Shown: piece by piece, positions 32,594-44,046 of the stretch
Layout of the letters: every line of letters starts with the position of its first letter
How positions within the stretch are numbered: the first letter of the stretch is position 1
Source: Clarkia xantiana subsp. parviflora
Taxonomy: Eukaryota > Streptophyta > Magnoliopsida > Myrtales > Onagraceae
Length of the DNA stretch: 64,000 nt
NCBI GenBank assembly: GCA_036873135.1
Contig: JAPTYO010000022.1
Span: forward strand, 8,833,785 to 8,897,784
Reading direction: 5' to 3'
Translations under genes and position numbers: made by a program
Notes under the pieces: model-generated
What the model saw: only the letters and a program-made list of their open reading frames with translations
What the model was told of the DNA's origin: nothing
The model's database searches: none

Positions 32594-34510
32594 ATGGCTG
32601 GCAAGCAGAAGAAGAAGCAAGGACAATCCGGCGATTCCCGTCATCCTGCTGGAACTTTGAATTCAGAGCTGCCCGAACGCAGTGTCGATCGAAATGATCC
32701 TTTCCATGCTGGTTCCCAAACAGGGGAGCATCATGATAATCGCGAGGATTCCGTTTGAAACTCGTTGGAGGACAGGGAGGAAGTCCCGAGGAGGGACCAG
32801 GATGCTCCTACAAAGGTGGACTTGACGAAGGCTATAATGGAGGCCATGCCGATATTCCTGGACTATGGAGGCTCTCCTAGACCGAAGGGAGGCTACCAAA
32901 AAGAAGGAGGAAGATTTGCCTCCGCCTCCACCGAGGGAGAATCGGGACGAGCAGGAGGCCCAACCCGAGCACCAGGACAAGGGCAAAGAGCCCACTCAGT
33001 TGGAGCAGTTCTTGATTGATGGGCCTGGACCGGTGCAGCATAGGACCATCCCTCTTAATGGTCCTATCACCCCCGACCAGGTGGTGAAGATCGTGAACAT
33101 CTGTATGGGGGACCAGAAGAAGATGATGTCGGAGCAGAGGGATCGATCCACTCATCCCTTTGTCCCCCGATTGGTGAACACCACTGCCCTGCCAGGACTT
33201 GGTATCCCGACAATCAAGGAGTATGATGGCGAGGTACATCCAGTTCGTCATGTCCAGAAGCATGTCATGGCTTGTCTAGGCAGAGCCCCGAACAATATAG
33301 TGTGCGTTCTGTTCCCGGGCACACTGGGTTAGAGGGCCCTGACGTGGTTCTTTATCCTTCCTCCAGGATGCATCTCTACCTGGACCCAGATGCATAATCG
33401 TTTCATCGAGCAGTACCAGGGCCGTCGGCGTCTCCTGAAAAGCGCGAGGTCTCTGGCTGAGGTGGTACAGAGGCCCGACGAATCGCTGGCGCACTATTAT
33501 CAGAGGTACACTGCCAGCGTGGACGAGATTGATGAGGAGATGTCGGAAGGAGAAACCATCTGTACCTTCATTCGGAACCTGACTGCACCGTATGGTTCCG
33601 ACCTGATGCACAGCGTGGCTGAGAAGGCTGTGTGGAACATGGAGGCGCTGCAGAAGAGGGTGAAGCAGCAAATCGACGTACAGGAGTCGAAGATAGCTGC
33701 CGGAGACCTTGATCCTCCGAAATCGAACAAGGGGAAGCAGTCATTCAAGCCCTTGGACGATCGATGGAGGAAGGATAAACCCGAGAGCAGTCGGGGTCGA
33801 GGCCGTCCCGATCGCAGGGAAGACAAGCGTCCCTCGAAGTCGGAAAAATGGGAGGACCGTTACACTCCGCTCATTTGCTCCATGGGTGCTGTGTTGGCGG
33901 TGATGGACCAACAAGGTATCGCCAGGTACCCCCCGAAGAAAGATGGAGAGTTCATGGGAGCCTGAACCGATCGTTATTGTCGTTTTCATCGTGCCAGCGG
34001 TCACGACACTAACCATTGTCGGGAGTTGAAGAAGGAGATTGAGAAGCTGATCCAGAAGGGAAAGCTCAAGGAATTTGTGGCTGGGCGATGGAGCCGATCC
34101 CGTTCCCGGTCCCGATCGCGGTCCCGTTCCCTATCCCGCGGTCGATCCTTGAAGAATGATAAGCCTGAGTATTCCATTGCCCGCAAGGAGAAGCGGGGGA
34201 CCATTAATGTGATTCATGGGGGACTTGCTGCGGGAGGAGATACCACGGCATCTTGGGAGGTCTATGCTTCTCGAATTCTCGTTGCTGTGATGCTGGGCAA
34301 GAGGGCCCGAACTTGGACTCTAAAGGAAGAGATGGTGATCCCCTTCTCAGCGGAGGACCTGATAGGTGTGGAGACCCCGCACGATGATGCTTTGGTCGTG
34401 ACCCTGAACGTGGATGGGTACGAGATGAAGCGAATCTTGATTGATGGAGGGAGCTCCTCCGACATTTTGTTCATGGACGCGTTGCAGGCCATGGGAAAAC
34501 CAAGAAGGAC
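32594..34510 (+). pseudogene. C gag and protease
   Basis: It begins at the ATG at 32594 (MAGKQKKKQGQ); the upstream start used in E is ATA here. Lesions in order: TGA near 32757 (Arg CGA expected), 2 bp lost near 32863, TAG near 33330 (Glu expected), TGA near 33963 (Arg expected), one A lost in an A-run near 34498. The capsid TASVDEIDEEMSEGE, knuckle (CRFHRASGHDTNHC frame near 33980-34020), RS linker (34085-34145) and protease ILIDGGSSSDILF are visible. Confidence 0.85.
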
Positions 34511-37034
34511 TTGAAGCCTACGGACTTCCCGATGGTTGGATTTTCTGGTTCTACCTCTTACCCGGTGGGGATGATTACCTTACCGGTCGAGTTCGGTAGT
34601 GGTTGGAAGTCGGAGAAGAGGAACGTGGAGTTCGTGGTGATCGAGTCGGCGGGGACCTACAATGCAATTATCGGGAGGACCACCATCAACCCGTTGGGGG
34701 CAACTGCCTCAACCGCCCATCAGAAGATGAAGTTTCCGACCGACCACGGAGTCGGGGAGATCCAGGGCGATCAGGTGGCCTCCAGGAAGTGCTATGTCAA
34801 TGCCACTCGAAGGAGGAATTGGGAGGCTATGACTGTTTTCCAAACTGATACTGATCCCCGAGAGGAGTTTGGGCGTCCCGCCCCGATGGAAGATTTGAAG
34901 GAGGTCGAGATTGATGGACCTCAGAGGAAGGTGAAAATCGGGTCCGCTCTGACTGAGGAGACGGCCCGAGAATTGATTGATCCGTTGAAGGAGTTCAAGG
35001 AGCTGTTTGCTTGGTCCCCGAGTGACATGCCAGGTATCAGCCCCGATGTAATTACTCATGAGCTGAAGATTGACCGCGTGATCAAGCCGATTACACAGAG
35101 AAGGCGCCCGATGGGTGCCGACAAGACGATCGCGACCCAGCAAGAGGTGGGGAGGTTGCTCGATGCTGGATTTATCAAGGAGCTCCGATTCCAGACCTGG
35201 GTCGCCAACCCAGTCCTAGTGAAGAAGAGCAATGGCAAGTGGCGGATGTGTGTTGATTTCCGCGACCTGAACAAAGCATGATCGAAGGATTGCTGTCCGC
35301 TCCCGAGGATCGACCAGCTGGTGGATGCAACATCGGGACATGAGTTGCTAAGCTTTATGGATGCCTACTCCAGCTACAATCAGATCAAGATGTCCAAGAA
35401 GGACGCCCCCCATACAGCTTTTTATGCTGATAGTGACATCTATCACTACGATGTCATGCCCTTCGGACTGATCAATGCAGGTGCAGCTTATCAAATGATG
35501 GTGAACAAGCTGTTCAGGGATATGCTGGGGTTAAACGATGGAGGCCTATGTGGACGACATGCTGGTGAAGTCCCGACAGGCAGATGATCATGTTCACAAC
35601 TTGGCTACGGCGTATGAGCGAATGAGGCTTCATCAAGTTCGCTTGAACCCGACCAAGTGTGCCTTCGAAGTGCACTCAGGGAAGTTTCTGGGCTTCATTG
35701 TGAGCCAGAGGGGAATCGAGGTGAACCCTGAGAAGCTGAAGGAAATCGAGGAGATGAAGTCCCCGACGAACCATCGGGAGGTGCAAGTGCTGAATGGCCG
35801 ATTGGCCGCGATGAATCGCTTCCTGTCCAAGGCGAGCGACCGATCCATGCCGTTCTTTGAAGTGCTGAGGGCCAACAAGAAGTTTGAACTGCTCCGCACC
35901 CTCCCGCCATTGGCGAAGCCCATTCCAGGCGAGCCACTCTATCTGTATTTGGTTGTTTCTGAATTTGCTGTTAGCTCTGTCTTAGTGAAAGTCGTAGAGG
36001 GTAGCCAAGTCCCAGTCTATTATGTAAGCAAGGCACTCGCCAAGTCTGAAATGAATTATCCCGCCGTTGAGAAGTATCTTTATGCGTTGATTGTTACTGC
36101 TCGGAAGCTGAGACCTTACTTCCACGCGCATGAAATTACTGTTTTGACGAATCAGCCCTTGAAACATTTTTTGAACCGACATGATGCGTCGGGGAGATTA
36201 GTGAAATGGGCAGTCGAGCTTAGTGAGTTCCGCATTCACTTTGCTCCGAGAAGGGCTATTAAGGGCCAGACGTTGGCGGATTTCATAGCAGACTCTACAG
36301 CCCCCGATCTAGAAGAAGCGGGACTTGTAGAGGGGGCAACTATGGAAGTCCCTATGGCAGAACAGTCAGAACAGCCCGATGACGAAAATACTTGGGAGAT
36401 GTATACCGATGGTTCCTCAAATTCAGAAGGATCGGGAGCAGGATTCAAACTGATACCGCCAGACGGAGGCGAGCCCCTTCGATATGCCTTGGCCTTGACG
36501 TTTAGGGCCACCAACAATGAAGCTGAATACGAGGCTCTCTTCACCACCTCAAGATTGCCAAAGGAACGGGAGTTGGTCACTTAAAGGTGAAGTGCGATGC
36601 TAGCCTGATTGTGAACCAAGTTCAGGGGCGATACGAAGTAAAGAGCCCGATGATGAAAAAATACCTTCGGGAGGTGCAAACCTTGAAGGAGAGTTTCAAG
36701 AGCTACGATATTGAGGCGATCCCGAGGGAAGATAATGTGGAAGCAGATGCCTTGAGCAAGTTCGCCTTGGGGGCACCCCTCGATGAAAGTCGGAAGGTGC
36801 ACTTCTTAGAGAAGGTGATCCTGTCAACCACCGATCAATCGGAGGTATGTGCCATCGAGACCGGATCGGAGGAGCCTACTTGGATGACCCCGATAGTCGC
36901 GTACCTAATTACGGGGGCAGTCCCTGATGATGAAGTAACAGCTGGCAAATTATGCCGAATCGCGCCCAATTATGTTATGGTGGACAATCAGCTGTATAAA
37001 AAGGGGTATTTAACTCCTTACCTGAAATGTATGG
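34511..37034 (+). pseudogene. C protease end, RT, RNase H, aRH and start of integrase
   Basis: Open segments: 34511-35281 (AYNAIIGRTTINP in a form shared with E; RT start, ends in TGA inside ACPKDC), 35321-35545 (FMDAYSSYNQI, MPFGLINAGAAYQMMV), then a one-base insertion at about 35532 ahead of AYVDDMLVKS. 35538-36584 covers RT end, RNase H and aRH, with WTAKCEEAFQALKQH missing in frame. One base lost near 36545 precedes 36587-37034, which ends inside the integrase N-terminus (LTPYLKCM), where F is inserted. The frame resumes at 49035. Confidence 0.87.
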
Positions 37035-37730
37035 TGTTGGATCACGGTGGAACTCCGGTACGGACTTTGACGACAATCCTAGCTCCTTTGCTCCACGCAA
37101 TCCTGCAAGAGGGGATAGACCGGGCGGTGACCCAGAATCCCTCTCCGATGCTTAAATGAGTATCTCGTATGACTGGCAAGTAATAACTCAGAGTGTATTC
37201 AACTCAACGTAAGTCTTTCTGAGGTGATCTCCTGCCCTTTTATAGGCAAAGAGATGCCTCAGGTACCTGGCGAACCGTTAGGGGTGGTTAGCCCGTATCC
37301 CGCATATCTCGGACGTGATCTCGCGTATCTTAGCCATGCCCCGCGTATCTCGGCCACGCTCCGTGTATCTTAACCACGTTCCGCGTATCTCGGCCACGCC
37401 CCGCATATCTTGGCTTTATCCTCTGATAACGAGTCCCGACTCCCGTCGGGGACTCCAGAGTTTTCTCGTTGTGTCACCGCTCGGGGCCCCTCGTCATCGT
37501 GACAGGGCCAATCATTCTCAGGGATTCATCATCGGGGCCTACTTAAAGGCATCTTATCGGGAGCTTCCAGCTCCACTGTCGGAACCGACTCTGTCGGGAC
37601 CTTGCCTCGTCGGGACTCCCTTCGTCGGGACCCTTCTCCTAGGTCATCTTGACCTTCACTCTGGGCCTGGTGGGCCTGTTTGCCGTTTCCTCGCCGTTAA
37701 AGGGCCTAACGGTCATAGCGGAACCCATCA
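37035..37730 (-). repeat. F 3' LTR (696 bp)
   Basis: TGTTGGATCACGGTGG to GGAACCCATCA on +. TGCCCTTTTATAGGC gives TATAAAA on -. The purine tract follows at 37731-37742 (TTTGCCCCCAAG on +). Confidence 0.93.
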
Positions 37731-37742
37731 TTTGCCCCCAAG

Positions 37743-38060
37743 ACATGAGGGACTTATAGTTCGTCGTGTCTTTCAACTCCCGACCTCCCGATATCAGTAT
37801 CAGAGGCTTTTCTCTTGACAAAATTCCTTGACACGGATCTTCTCGTCCGCGATTCCTCGATACTTCGAGGATAGCCACAAAATCCGAGAAGACTCCTCCA
37901 ATATTCCTTGATAATCGATTCTTCACCGGCTAACCTCCAAGAGTCCGATCTTCCCGCGGTCAATCTTCCAGGATCCGATCATTTTGCTGCGGAACCTTCG
38001 GCCTCAGACCTCGTGGACCCTGCTCCCCTCGACGCTGCCAAGGATCAAGTTCAATCGCTT
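37743..38060 (+). pseudogene. F antisense gene, residual 3' end only
   Basis: The upstream non-coding part near the LTR (GACTTATAGTTCGTCGTGTC) is joined near 37920 to the last 45 or so codons of exon 4 (LPAVNLPGSDHFAAEPSASD, LVDPAPLDAAKDQ). The promoter's TATA box, exons 1-3 and the coiled coil are gone. The stop codon context GCTTAA of relatives is changed, so the frame runs on. The antisense product is thus absent from an element whose LTRs look recent. Confidence 0.7.
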
Positions 38061-38139
38061 TATTTTCAAATCCTTGTAATTTCCTTTTGTTATTGTGAAC
38101 CTCTTGGATCTTTATAATATCAATCTCTTTTGACTCCGA

Positions 38140-39510
38140 TTATCGCTGCACCACCTAAGGTGAATTACCCACACCACTTAAGGCGAAACCACGGCACTTA
38201 AGGCGACTTAATCTCGTACACCACTTAAGGCGACTTAACCTCGTTCACCACTTAAGGCGACTTGATCTCGTGCACCACTTAAGGCGACTTAACATCGTGC
38301 ACCACTTAAGGCGACTTAACCTCGTTCACCACTTAAGGCGACTTGACATCGTGCACCACTAAAGGCGACTTAACATCGTGCACCACTGAAGGCGACTTAA
38401 CATCGTGCACCACTTAAGGCGACTTCTCAACTTGCGCCACTTAAGGCGACTTAATATCGTGCACCACTAAAGGCGACTTTACGTCGTGCACCACTTAAGG
38501 CGACTTCTCAACTTGCGCCACTTAAGGCGACTTAATATCGTGCACCACTAAAGGCAACTTTACGTCGTGCACCACTTAAGGCGACTTCTCAACTTGCGCC
38601 ACTTAAGGCGACTTAATATCGTGCACCACTAAAGGCGACTTTATGTTGTGCACCACTTAAGGCGACTTCTCAACTTGCGCCACTTAAGGCGACTTAATAT
38701 CGTGCACCACTCAAGGCGACTTTTTGATACTTAGAATAAATCTAAGGATCGCGCACCACTCAAGGCGACTTTTCAACTTGCGCCACTTAAGGCGACTTAA
38801 TATCGTGCACCACTGAAGGCGACTTTACATCGTGCACCCCTTAAGGCGACTTTTCAACTTGCGCCACTTAAGGAGACTTAATATCGTGCACCGCTGAAGG
38901 CGACTTTACATTGTGCACCACTTAAGGCGACTTGTCAGTACTTAGAATAAATCTAAGAATGGTGCACCACTTAAGGCGACTTTTCTCGTGCACCACTCAA
39001 GGCGACTTTCTCGTGCACCACTCAAGGCGACTTTACGTTGTGCACCACTTAAGGCGACTTCTCAACTTGCGCCATTTAAGGCGACTTAATATCGTGCACC
39101 ACTGAAGGCGACTTTACATCGTGCACCACTTAAGGCGACTTTTCAACTTGCGCCACTTAAGGCGACTTAATATCGTGCACCACTGAAGGCGACTTTACAT
39201 TGTGCACCACTTAAGGCGACTTGTCAGTACTTAGAAAAAATCTAAGAATGGTGCACCACTTAAGGCGACTTTTCTTGTGCACCACTCAAGGCGACTTAAT
39301 TCTTATGCACCACTCAAGGCGACTTTTCAGTACTTAGAATAAATCTAAGAATCGTGCACCACTTAAGGCGACTTTCGTCGAGCACCACTTAAGGCGACTT
39401 AATCTCGTGCGCCACTTAAGGCGACTTAACATCGTGCACCACTTAAGGCGACTTAACATCATGCGCCACTTAAGGCGACTTAACATCGTGCACCACTTAA
39501 GGCGACTTTT
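38140..39510. repeat. F minisatellite, 27-bp units with an 81-bp higher-order period
   Basis: The base unit is 27 bp around CACCACTTAAGGCGACTT. Between about 38425 and 38700 the marker CTCAACTTGCGCCACTTAAG recurs every 81 bp (38425, 38506, 38587, 38668), a three-unit higher-order repeat; a related pattern returns at 38770-39230. At about 1.37 kb it is the longest array of this family in the window. Confidence 0.92.
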
Positions 39511-39512
39511 CT

Positions 39513-42487
39513 TCAGGCATGGTGTTTCTTCAAGTGTTCGCCACTAAAAGAATGCTTTAATACTCTGCCATCGAGGTCTTCAAACTTGTATGCATTTGGA
39601 GTCGGCATCCCCACGACCTTATAAGGTCCTTCCCATTTTGGTGACATCTTGCTGATTCGATCCAAAAGGGTGAACTCGTTGCGACGCCAAACCAGCTTCC
39701 TGACGAAGAATTGTCGGGACTTAACTCGCCGGTTGTAATACCTGGCTGTCGCCAAACGCATTCGAGCCTGGACTTCGTCGGCTTCCCGCCTCTTCTCTTC
39801 GTGCAAGTCCTAGTCCAGACGTCTCATTTCATCGTTCGTCAATGGCTCGTAATATCTCATCCGATGGGATGCCACGGCTACCTCCACGGGAGCAACAGCC
39901 TCCGTGCCATAAACAAGGCCAAACGGAGTCTCCCCAGTTGATCGTTTGGGTGTCGTTCTAGCAGCCCAAAGCACGTTTTCCAGCTCGTTCAGCCATTTGC
40001 CCTTCAAGGCATAGACCCTTTTCTTCAGGCCATCCATCACGATTTTGTTAGCCGATTCCACCTGGCCATTGAGCATGGCGGACAGAGGCTGTCCGATGCT
40101 CGATGTTCAATTCCTCTAGATACTCACTCACCTGACACCCGTTTAAACGGTGGACCATTGCCGCTGATCACCACCTTAGGAATCCCGTATCTGGACACAA
40201 TATGGGTCTGGAGGAACTTGACGATCTGGTTCCCCGTCGTTCTGGCCAACGCTTTTGCCTCTATCCATTTCGAAAAATAATCGATAGCTACCAGTAAATA
40301 CTTACATTGACCTTGTGCTTGTGGAAGAGGTCCCACCAGGTCGATGCCCCACTGCGCGAAGGGCCACGCGCTCTTGATGGATGTCAGATTAGCGGCCGGA
40401 GCCACGATACTCGGGGCGTACCTCTGGCACGCGTCGCAGGATCGGACCATCGCCGTCGCTTCTTTGTTCATCGTGGGCCAATAATATCCCAAATTCAGCA
40501 CTTTCCTCATGATGGATCGGGCCCCTTCATGGCAAGCCGCGACCCCTTCGTGCACCTCCTTCAGAATCCGATTGGTGTCGGGTTCTGCCACACACTTCAA
40601 GTACGGAGTCGAGAACCAGCCCTTCTTGTATAGCTGATTGTCCAGCATTACATAATTGGCCGCGATTCGACGTATCCTGTCCGCTGCTACCTGATCATCG
40701 GGGACTGCCCCCGTAGTCAGGTACGCGACTATCGGGGTCATCCAAGTTGGCTCCTCCTCCGATCTCGCTTCAATGGCGCACACCTGTGTTGGGTCGATGT
40801 TTGATAAGATCACCTTTTCTAAGAAGTGTACCTTCCGACTTTCTCCCAAGGGTGCCCCTAAGGAAAATTTGCTCAAGGCGTCTGCTTCTACGTTTTCCTC
40901 CCTCGGGATTGCCTCGATGTCGAAGCTTTTAAAGCTCTCCTTCAAGGTTTGTACCTCTCGTAGATACTTCTTCATTATCGGACTCCTAGCTTCGTATCGC
41001 CCTAGGACCTGGTTTACGATTAAAGCTGCGTCACACTTCACTCTTAAGTGATCGACCCCCGTGCCTCTAGCAATTTTCAGGCCCGTGATGAGAGCCTCAT
41101 ACTCCGCTTCGTTGTTTGTGGCCTTGAAAGTTAAAGCCAAGGCGTATCGGAGCGGTTCACCTTCACCCGGTGGTATCAACAAAAATCCCGCTCCTGATCC
41201 GTCCGAACTCGCGGAGCCATCCGTGTACATCTCCCAGGTATTTTCCTTGTTTGGCTGTTCTGATTGCTCTGCCCTCTCTAGTTGTTCTTCTATCGGGACC
41301 TCCATGGTTGCCCCCTCTACAGGGCCCGCATCTTCCAGATCGGGGGCTGTAGATTCTGCTATAAAATCCGCCAACGCCTGGCCCTTAATTGCCGTTCTTG
41401 GAGCAAAGTGTATCTGAAACTCACTAAGCTCTACTGCCCATTTCACTATTCTTCCCGACGCATCCGGTCGGTTCAAAAAATGCTTCAAAGGCTGGTTTGT
41501 CAGCACAGTGATCTCGTGTGCGTGGAAATAAGGCCTTAGCTTCCGAGCAGTAATAATCAACGCAAAGAGGTACTTCTCAACGGCGGGATAGTTCAATTCA
41601 GATTTGGCAAATGCCTTGCTTACATAATAGACGGGGACTTGATTACCCTCGACAATCTTTACTAACACAGAGCTAATGGCAAATTCCGAAACAGCCAAAT
41701 AAAGGTAGAGCGGCTCGCCTGGAACCGGTTTCGCCAACGGCGGGAGGGTGCGAAGGTGCTGCTTGAGTGCTTGGAACGCCTCTTCACACTTGGCGGTCCA
41801 TTCAAGTTTCTTGTTGGCCCTCAGGACTTCAAAAAACGGCATTGATCGGTCGCTGGCTTTGGATAAGAAGCGATTCATTGCAGCTAGTCGGCCATTCAGC
41901 ACTTGTACCTCCCGATGGTTTATCGGAGACTGCATCTCCTCAATTGCCCTCAGCTTCTCAGGATTCACTTCAATTCCTCTTTGACTTACCATGAAGCCCA
42001 AAAACTTCCCTGAGTGGACTCCGAAGGCGCATTTCGTCGGGTTTAAGCGAACTTGGTGGAGTCTCATCCGCTCAAATGCCATGGTTAGGTTGTGCACGTG
42101 GTCCTCGGCTTGTTGGGACTTCACCAGCATATCGTCCACGTAAGCTTCCATGGTTTCTCCCAACATATCTCCAAACAGTTTGTTCACCATCTCTTGGTAG
42201 GTGGCCCCAGCATTGATCAACCCGAAAGGCATGACATCGTAGTGGTAGATGTCACTGTCCGCGTAGAACGCTGTGTGGGGAGCGTCTTCCTTGGCCATTT
42301 TGATCTGGTTGTATCCTGAGTACGCATCCATGAAACTCAACAGCTCATGTCCCAACGTGGCATCCACCAGCTGGTCGATCCTCGGGAGTGGATAGCAGTC
42401 CTTTGGGCAAGCCTTGTTCAGGTCGCGGAAGTCCACGCACATTCGCCATTTCCCGTTAGTCTTCTTCACCAGCACTGGGTTGGCCAC
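39513..42487 (-). pseudogene. F RT, RNase H, aRH and integrase
   Basis: 42487-40124 is one open frame of 787 codons from RT (FRDLNKACPKDCYPLPRID, YVDDMLVKS) through the first RNase H, aRH (MYTDGSASSDGSGAGFLLI) and integrase zinc site and core (GIDLVGPLP, VVISGNGPPF: the second catalytic Asp region has Gly in place of Asp). It then shifts frame at VSGE. 40076-39810 and 39806-39513 continue integrase to HLKKHHA, separated by 5 bp lost in RHAQTNGQ (about 40073) and a TAG at about 39809. The RT start is separated from the protease by TGA at about 42498 (Arg expected). Confidence 0.9.
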
Positions 42488-42499
42488 CCAAGTTTGGAA

Positions 42500-44046
42500 T
42501 CAGAGCTCCTTAATGAACCCGGCGTCGAGCAACCTGCCCACCTCCTGCTGGATCGCAATCTTCTTATCCGTGCCCATCGGACGCCTTTTTTGCGTGATAG
42601 GCTTGATCGTGGGGTCTATCTTTAGCTCGTGTACGATCACATCGGGGCTGATTCCTGGCATATCGCTCGGGGACCAGGCAAACAGCTCCTTGAACTCCTT
42701 CAACAACTCCACCAATTTTTGGGCTGTCTCCTCAGTCAGAGCAGGCCCGATTTTCACCTTCCTCTGGGGTCCGTCGATCTCGACTTCTTTCAGATCTTCT
42801 ACGGGAGCGGGACGCCCAAACTCTTCTCTGGGATCTGTGTCTGTCTGGAGGACAGTCATGGCCTCTCGCCTCCTCCTCCGGGTGGCATGAACATAGCATT
42901 TTCGGGAAGCCACCTGGTCGCCCTTGACCTCTCCGACTCCGTGGTCGGTCGGGAACTTCATCTTCTGGTGCACAGTCGAGGCAACCACCATCAGAGGATT
43001 AATGGTGGTTCTCCCGATAATTGCATTGTAGGTCCCTGCGGAATCAACCACGACAAACTCCACGTTCCTTCTTTCTGATTTCCACCCGCTACCAAACTCC
43101 ACTGGTAAGGTGATTACTCCTAGCGGGTAGGAGGTTGAGCCAGAGAACCCGACCATCGGGAAGTTTGCCTCCTTTAGATCTTTCTTCGTCTTCCCCATAG
43201 CCTCCAGCGCGTCCATGAATAGGATGTCGGAGGAGCTCCCCCCGTCGATTAGAATTCTCTTCATTTCGAACCCGTCTACATCCAAGGTTACCACCAAGGT
43301 ATCGTCATGCGGAGTCTCTACGCCTATGAGGTCCTCCGATGAGAAGGAGATCACCATCTCTTCTTTCAAGGTCCAGGATCGGGACCTCTAACCCAACACC
43401 ACTGCTGTGGGGATTCTGGAGGCATAAACTTCTCGGGCGGATGAGGTATCACCTCCAGCAGCAAACCCTCCATGAATCACGTTGATAGTGCCCCGTCTCT
43501 CCTTGCGAGCACCGGATGACTCTGGATCGGTTCTCTTCTTCTTTGGGGACCGATCGCGGGATCGGGAACGGGACCGCGATCGGGACCGAGAGCGGGATCG
43601 ACACCGCTTGTCCCTGACGAATTCCTTGAGCTCCCCCTTCTGGATCAGCTTTTCAATTTCCTTTTTCAGCTCCCAACAGTGATTGGTGTCGTGGCCATTT
43701 GCGCGGTGAAATCGACAATAGCGATCTGTGCGGGACCCCAGGAATTCTCCATCTTTCTTCGGGGGGTACCTGGAGATACCTTGTCGTTCCATGACTGTCA
43801 GCACTTCCGCCATGGAGCAGTTGAGAGGAATGTCAAAATCCTCCCGCTTATCCTTCCTTGAAGAACGTCTGTCGTCCCTCCGATCCGGACGACCTCGATT
43901 CTTGCTACTGTCGGGTTTACCCTTTGACTTACGATCGTCAAAAGGTTTAACCGACTGCTTTCCTTTGTTCGACTTTGGGGGCTCCAGTTCTCCTGCGGCT
44001 ATCTTCGACTCCTGGACATCGATCTGCCGTTTTACCCTCTTCTGTA
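42500..44046 (-). pseudogene. F zinc knuckle, RS linker, protease (pol-proximal unit)
   Basis: 43813-43388 carries the knuckle CRFHRANGHDTNHC, the RS run (about 43550-43610) and YASRIPTAVVLG, then TAG (Lys expected). 43369-42500 carries the protease (ILIDGGSSSDILF; AYNAIIGRTTINPLMVV) and the RT start (VIVHELKIDPTIKPITQKRR). This is the copy that would feed into RT. Its 5' side begins at the shared gag deletion near 44046-44056. Confidence 0.88.

Noticed and set aside
42092..42890. Long + strand frames opposite F's RT and protease
   Set aside because: They mirror the coding strand (the same shadow occurs opposite A's RT at 16213-16867) and show no independent motif.
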